A DNA stretch of 64,000 nt from Acidobacteriota bacterium (GTDB taxonomy: Bacteria; Acidobacteriota; Terriglobia; Acidiferrales; UBA7541). Below the pieces are notes generated by a model. The model did no database searches and was not told the DNA's origin. It saw only the letters and a list, made by a program, of their open reading frames with translations. This document shows positions 30,986 through 39,517 of the stretch, one piece after another (position 1 is the stretch's first letter; every line of letters begins with the position of its first letter). Location of the stretch: the NCBI GenBank assembly GCA_013289695.1, contig JABCZK010000004.1, positions 62,001-126,000 of the forward strand, read 5' to 3'. The translations under genes and the position numbers were made by a program.

Positions 30986-32806
30986 TCACTTCACGGTAAT
31001 CGTCAGCGTGCGCTCGCCCGAAATTACCTGGTGCATTTCAATGGACCATTCTCCCGCGGTGGATTGATACAATAGCCGCGCGCCGCCGGGATTTTGTCGC
31101 TGGTCCAAAACATTGATTGCGGATGCCGGCGCATTGGGCATCACCTTGTCTTCCACCATCAGCGTGGGAGTAGGTTGCAGCAGAGTTGCGTATAAGCGGT
31201 CATTCTGATGCGCGCGGTTCATCAGTTTAATCAGCTCTTCGAGACCGGGCAACTGTCCCTGCGAGCTTGCGGCGAGCGATTGCACGGTGCGATTCACCGT
31301 TTCCGCGTCGCTGATGACTAGTTGCAGCGGGCCGCGCGCGGCCTGCATGGGAATGGTGATGGGGAATTCCTGCACGAAAGCGGCGCCGCGATAGGGACGC
31401 AGCTGGACTTTCACCGCCACCGTTTGGCCGGGCCGCACTTCGTTCGCTTCAACCCAGGCGTCGTCAATGGTGGCGGCGCGGCGCTGGGGCAACGCGGTGA
31501 CGCGCAGATGAATTCCGGCGACACGAGGAATTTCGTACGGGTTCGAGTAAATCTGCGCAAAAATGCCCTGCACGTCAGTGGCGATGAAGAATCCGCCGGG
31601 CACGGGCACATCGGTCGGCGCGAATAGATCTTTCAATGCGACCGTGGTGTGCCCTTGGATGGCGATCTCGCCGTCCAGTTGCAGGGTGGAACCTTCGCCG
31701 TAGGCCGCGTTGCCTACGATTCCGTTATAGGTCGCCAGAGCCACCAACACGGGAGTGAGCTGCGGGCTCTCGATGACTTCGAAGTGAAATTGTTTTTGCG
31801 CATCGCCGGCGACGAGCGTCACCTCGACTGGAATCATGGGCGGCCCATCGCCCAAATGTCCCGCGATGGCGGTGACGCGATCTTGTGTGAGCGTGCCGAT
31901 GGTTCCACCGGTGGTGATGATTTTCGTGGAAGCCATCGCGGAAGCGAGAGTCGTGAGCACATGCGCGCGGGCCAGCGGCATGGAGACGTTGCCGAAGGAA
32001 AATATGGGGTGACCGCACGCGAGGATTTTGCCGTGGTCCACGGTGGTAACGGTGCAGCCGGGAGTGATCGAGAGATCGCCGCGAATCAATTCCACTCCGA
32101 CCATGTCGCCGGGTTTCAGTTGCGCGTCTTCGGGTGAGGGCGCGGCGGTGCCGCCTGCCATCATCGTCATGCCCCAGGCAGAGAGCTGCTTGCTGAACTG
32201 CGCGATTGTTTCCGGGTACAAGCCGGTGGAAATAAGCGGCGTCTCGATGGGCACCAGAAATTGGCCGGAGCCGGCGCTGGTCTGCCGCGCGAAACTTTCG
32301 GGGAGGGGAATGCGCGACGCAGAAAGCATATTTCCGGTATTCGCTACTTGCGCGCCTGAAGCCGGCACAGATAAATTCGCAGGAGGTTCCGGCGCATTTC
32401 CAACATCGAGCATATTTTCGATAGGAGTGACGCCGCCGATGGCTTCCTTGGTGAATGCGCCGAGCTTCAGCGACAGCGCGCCGACCAATTTGCCGTCGTA
32501 ATAGACCGGACTGCCGCTCATGCCGGCCACCACGCCGGTGTGTTCCACTTTTTTACCCAGAAGCTGGACGAGGATGATGTCCTGCTTGGGACCGATTGCG
32601 TTGTGCAGCACGCCTAGGACGACCAAATCCACTTTTTCGATCTCGTCGCCAGCGAAGATTGTATAGACGACGCATTTCATCCCCGACTGGACCTGACTGA
32701 GCGGAAAAATTGGGGGCAGGTCTTGCGCGTTTGGTGCTGCCGGGCCGGTTGGGAGAATCAGAGCGGCAAGAAATGTTGGAAGCAATTTCCGGAGGGCCAC
32801 GGGCAT
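30986..32806 (-). CDS. SpoIVB peptidase S55-domain-like secreted protein
   Basis: 606 residues with an N-terminal signal peptide. GMSGSPVYYDGKLVGA (95-110) matches the catalytic-serine motif of S55 peptidases and ACGHPIF (264-270) supplies the candidate catalytic His266. In Bacillus SpoIVB the His precedes the Ser; here the order is reversed. The remaining C-terminal half is beta-rich without a motif I know. No sporulation genes are near. The start is the ATG at 32806, 62 bases from the divergent aroA. The partner may be the beta-propeller protein encoded just downstream. Proteolytic activity is inferred, not shown. Confidence 0.75.
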   Translation of the reverse strand: MPVALRKLLPTFLAALILPTGPAAPNAQDLPPIFPLSQVQSGMKCVVYTIFAGDEIEKVDLVVLGVLHNAIGPKQDIILVQLLGKKVEHTGVVAGMSGSPVYYDGKLVGALSLKLGAFTKEAIGGVTPIENMLDVGNAPEPPANLSVPASGAQVANTGNMLSASRIPLPESFARQTSAGSGQFLVPIETPLISTGLYPETIAQFSKQLSAWGMTMMAGGTAAPSPEDAQLKPGDMVGVELIRGDLSITPGCTVTTVDHGKILACGHPIFSFGNVSMPLARAHVLTTLASAMASTKIITTGGTIGTLTQDRVTAIAGHLGDGPPMIPVEVTLVAGDAQKQFHFEVIESPQLTPVLVALATYNGIVGNAAYGEGSTLQLDGEIAIQGHTTVALKDLFAPTDVPVPGGFFIATDVQGIFAQIYSNPYEIPRVAGIHLRVTALPQRRAATIDDAWVEANEVRPGQTVAVKVQLRPYRGAAFVQEFPITIPMQAARGPLQLVISDAETVNRTVQSLAASSQGQLPGLEELIKLMNRAHQNDRLYATLLQPTPTLMVEDKVMPNAPASAINVLDQRQNPGGARLLYQSTAGEWSIEMHQVISGERTLTITVK

Positions 32807-32856
32807 CAGAAGTTCATGATACCCGCCGCATACCGGGGAAGCAAATCGCGCCGTGC

Positions 32857-32862
32857 TAGAAT
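32857..32862 (+). promoter_or_regulatory. -10-like element (TAGAAT) directly before aroA
   Basis: TAGAAT ends seven bases before the aroA ATG and no ribosome binding site is visible, so transcription may begin at or next to the start codon. No clear -35 hexamer is seen at 16-18 bases. Confidence 0.35.
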
Positions 32863-32868
32863 CGTGCG

Positions 32869-34197
32869 ATGGCTAAAAAGACGATTTCGCCGGGCGGAAG
32901 CGTCAGCGGAGTGGTGGAACTGCCCGGAGACAAATCAATTTCGCACCGCTACGCGATTCTGGCCGGGCTGGCGGAGGGCGCCAGTGAGATTAGAAACTAT
33001 TCTCCCGCGGCGGATTGCGCGAGCACGCTGGAATGTTTGCGCCGGCTGGGCATCGCGGTGGATGCCAAAGGCGAGCACGTGCGCATTGCCGGGAAAGGGC
33101 TGGACGGCCTGAAAGCTCCGCGTCGCACGATTGACGCGGAAAATTCCGGCTCGACGATCCGCATGATGTCCGGTGTTCTGGCCGGACAGAGTTTTACTTC
33201 GACGATTACGGGCGATAGTTCGTTGCGTCGCCGTCCGATGCGCCGGGTGGTTGAGCCCCTGCGGCAAATGGGCGCGGATATTCGCAGCACGAATGGCAAC
33301 CGCGCGCCGCTGGAAATTCGCGGCGGAAAGCTGCACGGGATTGATTACACGACGCCGGTGCCGAGCGCGCAGGTGAAGTCGGCGATTCTGCTGGCTGGCT
33401 TGTACGCGGACGGCGTGACCACCGTTCGGGAGTCGGTCCGTACGCGCGATCATACCGAACTGGCGCTGCGCGAATTCGGCGCTAACGTTGCGGTGGCGAA
33501 GGGCGAGATTAGCATCGAGCCGCGGCCGAAATTGCAGCCGCGGCAATCGATCGTCCCGGGTGACCTATCTTCGGCCGTGTTTCTGATCGGCGCGGCGCTG
33601 GTGCTGCCGGAATCGTCGTTGATGCTGCACAACGTGGGACTGAATCCCACTCGCTCGCGCGTGCTGGATTTTCTGATTTCGATCGGGGCGTCGATCAATC
33701 TGGCGTCCGTGCAACTGCGCGATGGAGAACTGATTGGCGATGTTTCGGTACGCCACGCGGTACTTGCGGGCGGCAGCATATCCGGCGCGCAGGTGGCAGA
33801 AATGATTGACGAACTGCCAATGCTCGCGGCGCTGGGCCCGTTCACGGAGAAGGGAATCGAAATCCATGATGCGCAGGAACTGCGCGTGAAGGAAAGCGAT
33901 CGCATCGCGACCCTCGCGGAAGGCCTACGGCAGATGGGCGCGCGCGTCGAGGAATTTCCAGATGGATTGCGTGTGGAAGGCCGTGCGGGCAGCTCAGCCG
34001 CAACGAAGCTGCGGGGCGCAAGAGTGAATCCGCAGGGCGATCATCGCATCGCAATGGCGCTGGCAGTGGCGGCGCTGGGCGCGGAGGGCGACACGGTGAT
34101 CAAAGACTTCGAATGCGTGGGCGTTTCGTTCCCGGATTTTTTCAAGACGCTGGAGCGTTTGCGAGGCGGTGAAAATCAGGACGACTTGCGCAAGTAA
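32869..34197 (+). CDS. aroA: 3-phosphoshikimate 1-carboxyvinyltransferase (EPSP synthase)
   Basis: Joins shikimate 3-phosphate and phosphoenolpyruvate in chorismate synthesis. 442 residues, usual length. Motifs are LPGDKSISHR at the N-terminus, AENSGSTIRM, GDSSLRRRPM, ELRVKESDR and the late NPQGDHRIAMALAV. The start ATG at 32869 lacks a ribosome binding site. The 3' end overlaps the convergent DUF4097 gene by 22 bases. Confidence 0.97.
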   Translation: MAKKTISPGGSVSGVVELPGDKSISHRYAILAGLAEGASEIRNYSPAADCASTLECLRRLGIAVDAKGEHVRIAGKGLDGLKAPRRTIDAENSGSTIRMMSGVLAGQSFTSTITGDSSLRRRPMRRVVEPLRQMGADIRSTNGNRAPLEIRGGKLHGIDYTTPVPSAQVKSAILLAGLYADGVTTVRESVRTRDHTELALREFGANVAVAKGEISIEPRPKLQPRQSIVPGDLSSAVFLIGAALVLPESSLMLHNVGLNPTRSRVLDFLISIGASINLASVQLRDGELIGDVSVRHAVLAGGSISGAQVAEMIDELPMLAALGPFTEKGIEIHDAQELRVKESDRIATLAEGLRQMGARVEEFPDGLRVEGRAGSSAATKLRGARVNPQGDHRIAMALAVAALGAEGDTVIKDFECVGVSFPDFFKTLERLRGGENQDDLRK

Positions 34198-35534
34198 ATG
34201 GTCCCGTAGCTGGTGACGATCTGGATTTTCGGCCCCGAAGAGCCGACCTTGCCGCTGAGGCGTCCTGTGCCGTTCTCGTCGGCGGGCTGCAATCCTGGCG
34301 CCTCGAAATCGCTTTGAACTTCTCCCGAGCGGGAGATTGCGGAAATTTCGAAACTCGATTTCGCGGGTAGCGTCAGGTCCACTTCTCCGGTTCCATTCGC
34401 GATGTTGATGTCTTCGCGGGGCGGTTGCGCACAAGTCACCTTAATGTCGCCGTGCGTTCCGGCGATGTCCAGGCGGCCCGCGACGTTTTCCACTCCGATG
34501 TCCTTATCATGGGTGACGAGTTTGGCAAAGCCGCCCACGTCCGATATGTCAATCTGTCCGGAATCCAGTTCTAGCCGTCCGGTGAGATGCGCCAGGGTGA
34601 GATCGCCGGCCTGCGACGTGTAATGTGTGGTCTTGGTGACGTTGCGAATGCGCACCGGCCCGAAGAATTCGCCCTGTAAGGTGGCGTCTCCCGTCACATC
34701 GTTCACCTCGATTTCGTTTCCGCGGCCTGTGATGCGGACGCTGCCGGTGATGTCGTCAAAACGCGCATTACCTTTCACGAGCTGTGCGGTTACGTCCGAG
34801 ACGATGTCATGGACTTCGATATCGCCAGTCTGCGTTGTGGCGGTCACGGCACCTGCCAATCCGGAGACAGAAACATCACCGTGATGCGAATCGGCGGCAA
34901 GCGATACGCTCTTGGGAAGCGTCAAGTCGAAGTCCACGGTGACGTGGCCTGCGCCCATTTCTTGATTCACGGGATGAACGCTGTAGCCGTCACGGGTTTG
35001 CTCGATCACCACTTTCAGTGACTTCAAAAGCTCTTCGGCGGCCGACTCGTTCGCTGCTTCCGCCGTTTCCGTGACGCTGACGCGCAAATCACTGCCATCG
35101 CCGACGTGCGCGACGATACTTCCCATCGCGGTGGTGACCATGATGTGCGCGCCGGCGGGAATTGTTTTCGGAGGGAGTTCCTGGCTTTGACTGGACTTGT
35201 GATTGAAAACGTCGAGGTCAATGTTCAGATCTGGATTTTTCTCGCGGATCTTGGTGTAAATTCCCATTCCCGCTAGAACGAACACCACCAGCACCAGCAG
35301 CGCCGCTTCACCACCAGTCAGCAGCGGCGGGCGCGCGTCGCCGGTCCGCTGCGCGCCCATGTGATCGACCAGCTTGGCGATACCCCACAAAATGATCAGC
35401 ACCGGCCAAAAGCTCCAGAAGAGGTGCCAGATTCGTAGGTCCGGATGGAAGCGGGCGAGAAGAAACAGCACTCCGAGGACGATCAGGAGCAAGCCGCTGA
35501 AGATAGAACTGCGTTGTGACCCGCCATTGCTCAC
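34176..35534 (-). CDS. Membrane-anchored DUF4097 beta-strand repeat protein with LiaI/LiaF-like N-terminus
   Basis: 452 residues from a GTG at 35534. Two hydrophobic hairpin segments (LLLIVLGVLFLLA and FWPVLIILWGIAKL) form a LiaI/LiaF-type transmembrane unit, and a further helix lies near residues 80-95. The remaining 330 residues are a regular series of short beta strands with repeats such as HHGDVSVSGL, QTGDIEVHDI and HGDIKVT, the DUF4097 (LiaG/adhesin-like) right-handed beta-helix. The bulk is probably outside the cytoplasm. Last gene of the ECF sigma operon; it follows the 71-residue protein by 7 bases. Confidence 0.82.
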   Translation of the reverse strand: MSNGGSQRSSIFSGLLLIVLGVLFLLARFHPDLRIWHLFWSFWPVLIILWGIAKLVDHMGAQRTGDARPPLLTGGEAALLVLVVFVLAGMGIYTKIREKNPDLNIDLDVFNHKSSQSQELPPKTIPAGAHIMVTTAMGSIVAHVGDGSDLRVSVTETAEAANESAAEELLKSLKVVIEQTRDGYSVHPVNQEMGAGHVTVDFDLTLPKSVSLAADSHHGDVSVSGLAGAVTATTQTGDIEVHDIVSDVTAQLVKGNARFDDITGSVRITGRGNEIEVNDVTGDATLQGEFFGPVRIRNVTKTTHYTSQAGDLTLAHLTGRLELDSGQIDISDVGGFAKLVTHDKDIGVENVAGRLDIAGTHGDIKVTCAQPPREDINIANGTGEVDLTLPAKSSFEISAISRSGEVQSDFEAPGLQPADENGTGRLSGKVGSSGPKIQIVTSYGTIYLRKSS

Positions 35535-35541
35535 GCGCGCC

Positions 35542-35757
35542 TCACGAGCCGAGATGGCCTTCTTTGGAAGCCAGCGACTGCGCGGTTAGCACGACACCCG
35601 CAACGATCAGAAGAACCGGCCAAAGTTCCATGAAACTGAAGCGCGTGTACTCTCCGATCAGAAAGAGAACTCCCACGGTGATGATCATCAGCGGACCCAT
35701 CAGGCCACGAATCTTGCAGTGGGGGCAGTGGCAAACTGTTCGATTTGGATCGCTCAT
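35542..35757 (-). CDS. Small LiaI/LiaF-like membrane protein
   Basis: 71 residues. A short Cys/His cluster (CHCPHC, residues 9-14) precedes two hydrophobic segments separated by a turn (MIITVGVLFLIGEY and LWPVLLIVAGVVLTAQ), the transmembrane pattern of LiaI/LiaF/DUF5668 proteins. The Cys/His cluster could bind a metal ion. The start is the ATG at 35757, 11 bases after the previous stop. The same two-helix module recurs in the genes on both sides. Confidence 0.75.
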   Translation of the reverse strand: MSDPNRTVCHCPHCKIRGLMGPLMIITVGVLFLIGEYTRFSFMELWPVLLIVAGVVLTAQSLASKEGHLGS

Positions 35758-35768
35758 TTTGGCGTCCC

Positions 35769-36365
35769 CTAGGATTTTTTGTGCAGACGATCCCAAAGAA
35801 TCCATCCGCCGACCAGGATCAACGCTACCGGCCAGCTTTTGGAAAACCACTCGCGCTGCAACAGGCCGAAGTTCGCGAGCAGCACCAAAACGCCGATGCC
35901 TATGAGCACGAACGCGCCGATGGGTTTGCGGTCGGGACCTTCGATCAAATTGGCTGGCTCGGGCTCTCCCTTTTTGCGGGCCTGCGCGGTGCGATAGGCC
36001 TCGATCGGCATGTAACAATAAAAGCAGCCGAGAGCGACTCCCAAGAACGCATCGTAAGCGTCTGGCAGGTCGCTGTTGAGCGCCGCAATTAGCCCGGCAA
36101 AGATCAACACGTGAATCAGGGCTTTCAAGTACTGGCCGTTGTACACAGCGCCCAAGCCCGGAATGATGCCCAGCGTGGCGGCGAGACCGGGGTTCACTTC
36201 GGACTTTCCAGTTTCCGGTGCGGGCGGAGCCGCTAGCAGTCCGGCGAGACATTCTTCGCAATAGAGCGCGCCGCGCACCTCGCGCGTGCACTCTGGGCAC
36301 AGCGCTTTCCCGCAATTGCGGCAGAAACCGGTGGCCTGGACCTCTGTATGGACCGCGCAATTCAT
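35769..36365 (-). CDS. B-box-type zinc finger membrane protein
   Basis: 198 residues from the ATG at 36365. The N-terminus (CAVHTEVQATGFCRNCGKAL, then CPEC and CEEC) is a B-box-like zinc finger with Cys/His pairs. Several membrane segments follow, including IIPGLGAVYNGQYLKALIH, seen in TM2-like proteins, and a final LiaF-type pair near FGLLQREWFSKSWPVALIL. The ATG overlaps the anti-sigma stop (ATGA), so translation is coupled. A soluble zinc finger joined to a membrane part may let it bind another protein of the module. Confidence 0.78.
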   Translation of the reverse strand: MNCAVHTEVQATGFCRNCGKALCPECTREVRGALYCEECLAGLLAAPPAPETGKSEVNPGLAATLGIIPGLGAVYNGQYLKALIHVLIFAGLIAALNSDLPDAYDAFLGVALGCFYCYMPIEAYRTAQARKKGEPEPANLIEGPDRKPIGAFVLIGIGVLVLLANFGLLQREWFSKSWPVALILVGGWILWDRLHKKS

Positions 36366-37078
36366 TGAGGGCTCCTGGGGATGTTGCAAATCACAACCGC
36401 GCCAAAATTCCCCGTCCAATTGCCGCTGAGCAGAGACGCCAGCATCGTGCCGTTGCGCGACTGGCTGTGACCGGGATGCGGCGAGGTCTGCGATTTCTCC
36501 TGCGGATTCACGGCGGGCGGCTGCGTGTTCTGTTGCGGCGCGGGCGCCGGCGTGATGGAAGGAGAAGGTTCGGCATCGGGCTGCAAGCGCGTCTGGATTT
36601 CGTACACCACGCGGAGGTCGTTCACGAATTTAGCGCTGCGCGCGTAGGTGAGATGCACCTGGCGGTTGGCGGTGCGAAAAACGTTTGTGGGGCTGAGGTC
36701 GGCCTTCTTCAGTTTTGTCGGGGATATCCCGGTGGTGTAAAGGGCGATCAATATAGTGGCCGCGACTGTGATGACTCCCATGGCGAATCGCGGTTGCCAC
36801 AATTGCGGGACCCAGGCGAACCAGCGCTGCCAGCCGGCGCTTTGCGTGCGCGGGCCCAGGGTGCTTTCGAGGATCTTGGGAATTAATTGCGGCGGCGTTT
36901 CGAGCGCATCAAGAGCGCGCATGTGATGCACGAGGGCGCCCACTTGCGCGACCAGCTTGCCGCACGCGTCGCAACTGCTCGAGTGCGCGGAAAATGCCGC
37001 TGCTTCGGCGGGCGAAAGAATCCCGTCGAGATACTCGCTCAGCCTTTCTTCGGTTCGTGCGCAGTTCCAGTCCGTCAT
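36362..37078 (-). CDS. Anti-sigma factor with zf-HC2 domain
   Basis: 238 residues. The N-terminal zinc-binding anti-sigma domain has HSSSCDACGKL (His-x3-Cys-x2-Cys, residues about 31-41) after the CARTEERLSEYLDG helix. One transmembrane helix (FAMGVITVAATILIALYTTG) lies near residues 100-120. A periplasmic region of about 110 residues ends in a Pro/Gln-rich stretch. It should hold the ECF sigma factor encoded just upstream. The ATG at 37078 follows GGGAG and lies 17 bases after the sigma stop. Confidence 0.87.
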   Translation of the reverse strand: MTDWNCARTEERLSEYLDGILSPAEAAAFSAHSSSCDACGKLVAQVGALVHHMRALDALETPPQLIPKILESTLGPRTQSAGWQRWFAWVPQLWQPRFAMGVITVAATILIALYTTGISPTKLKKADLSPTNVFRTANRQVHLTYARSAKFVNDLRVVYEIQTRLQPDAEPSPSITPAPAPQQNTQPPAVNPQEKSQTSPHPGHSQSRNGTMLASLLSGNWTGNFGAVVICNIPRSPQ

Positions 37079-37095
37079 ACTCTCACTCCCGCGAA

Positions 37096-37668
37096 TCAAT
37101 TCTGCGGTCGAAGCCCCATTTCTTCCAAGATGCGCGCCAGCTCGATGCGCCCGCGGTTAATGCGGGATTTTACCGTACCCTCGGGCACTTCCAGGACGCT
37201 TTGAATCTCGCTGTAATCAAGGCCCTGCAAATCGCGCAGGATTACTGCCTCGCGCAATTCCGGAGAAAGGCGCCCGAGGCCCTGTTGCAACTGCGCGCTC
37301 AATTCCGAAGCCAGCGCCAGCTTGTCTGGAGTGCGCGCCGCCGATTGCTTGTTCTCCAGCTTGGGCATCGCGTCCTCGATCGAATCCGTCAGCCGGTCGC
37401 GCCGCGTGCGCCGATAATGATCCACCAGCAGGTTGCGCGTGACGCTGGTGAGCCAAGTAGGAAACGCTCCGAAAGCCGGCCGGTAACTCGCAAGCGTGCG
37501 ATAGATGCGCAAGAAAACTTCCTGGCTGAGGTCCTCGGCTTCGGTGGAGTTGCCGGTGAACCGGTAGCACAGGTTGAAAACGCGCCGGGTGTGCCGCCGC
37601 ACAAGTTCCTCCCAGGCCGGCCCTTCGCCCCGGAGACATCCCTGCACCAATTGGGCGTCGGGCTCCAA
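37096..37668 (-). CDS. ECF RNA polymerase sigma factor (RpoE-like)
   Basis: 190 residues. Region 2 has FNLCYRFTGNSTEAEDLSQEVFLRIYR (written here in part: the core is EAEDLSQEVF), and region 4 has the helix-turn-helix LDYSEIQSVLEVPEGTVKSR. The start is a TTG at 37668; an in-frame TAA lies just before it, so no other upstream start exists. It is encoded directly before its anti-sigma factor. A candidate ECF promoter lies 48-74 bases upstream, suggesting autoregulation. Confidence 0.93.
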   Translation of the reverse strand: MEPDAQLVQGCLRGEGPAWEELVRRHTRRVFNLCYRFTGNSTEAEDLSQEVFLRIYRTLASYRPAFGAFPTWLTSVTRNLLVDHYRRTRRDRLTDSIEDAMPKLENKQSAARTPDKLALASELSAQLQQGLGRLSPELREAVILRDLQGLDYSEIQSVLEVPEGTVKSRINRGRIELARILEEMGLRPQN

Positions 37669-37715
37669 TCTTCTTTAGCCTCGCAGCTAGCATTGCCTTT
37701 CAGCCTCACAAGATG

Positions 37716-37742
37716 TAACGCAATCCTGGGCCAAAAAGTTCC
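37716..37742 (-). promoter_or_regulatory. Candidate ECF-type promoter of the sigma operon
   Basis: On the minus strand GGAACTT (37742-37736), 15 bases, then CGTTA (37720-37716). This has the AAC of ECF -35 elements and the CGT of their -10 elements. The predicted start is near 37709, about 40 bases before the TTG start of the sigma gene. Confidence 0.55.
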
Positions 37743-37932
37743 GCGCGCCGGACGACGTGTGGCGCCGGACGGCCTGGTAGTTCCGCGGAGACTTGCATTG
37801 TGCCGCATCTTAACTAGCTTGGCGGCGGGAACACAAGCGCCGTGATGAATTTCGGGCGCCGCTGCGAAAGAAACGCGAAACGCGAAACCTGCCTTGACAC
37901 TCTCGGAAGCTTGCTGTTACGGTGCGAAATCC

Positions 37933-39051
37933 ATGCTGCGCACTTCACGTCGGATTCTCCTTCTGCTGCTGGCCTTGGTTGCGCTCGGCGGTTTGTTCTA
38001 TAAGTTTCGCAATTCGATCACGCTGGAAGGGTTTCAGTGGGCCACGGTGGGGCAGTCGCTGCGGGACGCGCGTCTTTCGTTGCTGGTGCTCACTGTGGCG
38101 ACGATCTATGTGTGTTTCGCGATTCGCGCGCTGCGTTGGATGCGTTTCTCGCGCACTCTGGGAACTACGCACTTCCTGAATGTGTACAGCGCGACGCTGA
38201 TGGGGTTCACTGGCACATTCTTGCTGGGCCGCGCCGGCGAACCCATTCGACCGGTGCTCATCGCGAAGAAGGATGGGCTTTCAATCCCGCGCATGTTCGG
38301 CGTTTACGTGTTGGAGCGCGTGTTCGATATGGCGGCGACGGCAGTGATCGCAGGCGGGGCGCTGCTGTTCTTCGAGCAGCAAGGTTTGACGCCCGGCGAG
38401 CAAGACATGGTGTTGAAGGTCCGTTCGGCGGGAGTTTTGCTGCTCGTCGCGCTGCTGGCGGCAGTCTCTTTTCTGATTTATTTTCGCTACCATGGCGCGG
38501 ATTGGTTGGCGCGGAGGCTGCAGAAACCTTCGTGGCGAGGCGGTTGGCGAGGCAGGATCATTCTGCTGCTGGAGGGATTCGCCGAAGGGTTGCAGGGAAT
38601 ACGAACTTGGAATGATCTCGGCGCGCTGATTGGACTCTCGGCCGTGCATTGGTTCCTCATCGTGGTGTGTTATTGGTGGGTGGCGCACTCGTTTGGCGGC
38701 AAGCTCGGCGAACTCACTCTGGCCGACGCGGCGCTGGTGCTGGCGTTTTCCATGGTAGGGTCAGCCGTACAATTTCCCGGCGTGGGCGGCGGAGCGCAAG
38801 TTGCCACATTCCTTGTGTTGACGCTGATCTTTGCAGTAGAAAAGGTGCCGGCGGCGACGATGTCCATCGTCGTATGGCTGCTCACGTTTGCATCTTGCAG
38901 CTTGGTAGGGCTGCCTATGCTATTCCGCGAAGGATGGTCCATGGGCGATTTGCGCAAGATGGCGTCAGCTGCCGAGCACGAAGCCGAATCTGTGACGCAA
39001 GAAATTGTGCTTGGCGCGCATCCTGCGAAACCGGGAGAAGAAACGCGGTGA
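37933..39051 (+). CDS. Lysylphosphatidylglycerol synthase TM-region family protein (UPF0104, flippase-like)
   Basis: 372 residues, about eight to nine membrane helices, no soluble domain. The conserved RALRWMRF, GRAGEPIRPVLIA and VLERVFDM segments identify the AglD/MprF membrane family, thought to move lipid-linked or aminoacylated lipids. The ATG at 37933 lacks a clear ribosome binding site. Its TGA stop overlaps the GTG start of nrdR, so the two are coupled. Confidence 0.85.
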   Translation: MLRTSRRILLLLLALVALGGLFYKFRNSITLEGFQWATVGQSLRDARLSLLVLTVATIYVCFAIRALRWMRFSRTLGTTHFLNVYSATLMGFTGTFLLGRAGEPIRPVLIAKKDGLSIPRMFGVYVLERVFDMAATAVIAGGALLFFEQQGLTPGEQDMVLKVRSAGVLLLVALLAAVSFLIYFRYHGADWLARRLQKPSWRGGWRGRIILLLEGFAEGLQGIRTWNDLGALIGLSAVHWFLIVVCYWWVAHSFGGKLGELTLADAALVLAFSMVGSAVQFPGVGGGAQVATFLVLTLIFAVEKVPAATMSIVVWLLTFASCSLVGLPMLFREGWSMGDLRKMASAAEHEAESVTQEIVLGAHPAKPGEETR

Positions 39052-39512
39052 AATGCCCTTTCTGCACGAACCTGGACGATAAAGTTGTGGACTCGCGCGA
39101 GGCGCGCACCGGCGATCTGATCCGGCGCCGCCGTGAATGCTTGAAATGCAGCCGCCGCTTCACGACGTACGAGCGCATTGACGAAATTCCTTACATGGTG
39201 ATCAAGAAGGACGGACGGCGCGAAAAATTCGAACGCGCCAAACTGTTGCAAGGGCTGTTAAAGGCATGCGAGAAGCGGCCCGTGCCGGTGGGCAAGCTGG
39301 AAATGATCGTGGATGAGGCGGAGCAGTTCGTCAGCGAGGCGCCGGAGCGCGAGCGCACGACGAAGGATATTGGCGAACACATTATGCAGAAACTGAAGAA
39401 GCTGGATAAGGTGGCTTACGTGCGATTCGCTTCCGTGTATCTGGATTTCAAGGACGTGAAGGAGTTCATGGACGAGCTGAAAGTGCTGCTGAAGGACCGT
39501 GTAAAGAAATAA
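39048..39512 (+). CDS. nrdR: Transcriptional repressor NrdR
   Basis: Zinc-finger/ATP-cone repressor of ribonucleotide reductase genes. 154 residues, standard length. A four-cysteine zinc ribbon (CPFC at 3-6 and CLKC at 31-34) precedes the ATP-cone domain (MVIKKDGRREKFERAKLL). The start is a GTG at 39048, overlapping the previous stop as GTGA. No ribonucleotide reductase gene lies in the window. Convergent with the GNAT gene, 5 bases apart. Confidence 0.97.
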   Translation: MKCPFCTNLDDKVVDSREARTGDLIRRRRECLKCSRRFTTYERIDEIPYMVIKKDGRREKFERAKLLQGLLKACEKRPVPVGKLEMIVDEAEQFVSEAPERERTTKDIGEHIMQKLKKLDKVAYVRFASVYLDFKDVKEFMDELKVLLKDRVKK

Positions 39513-39517
39513 TTCTG

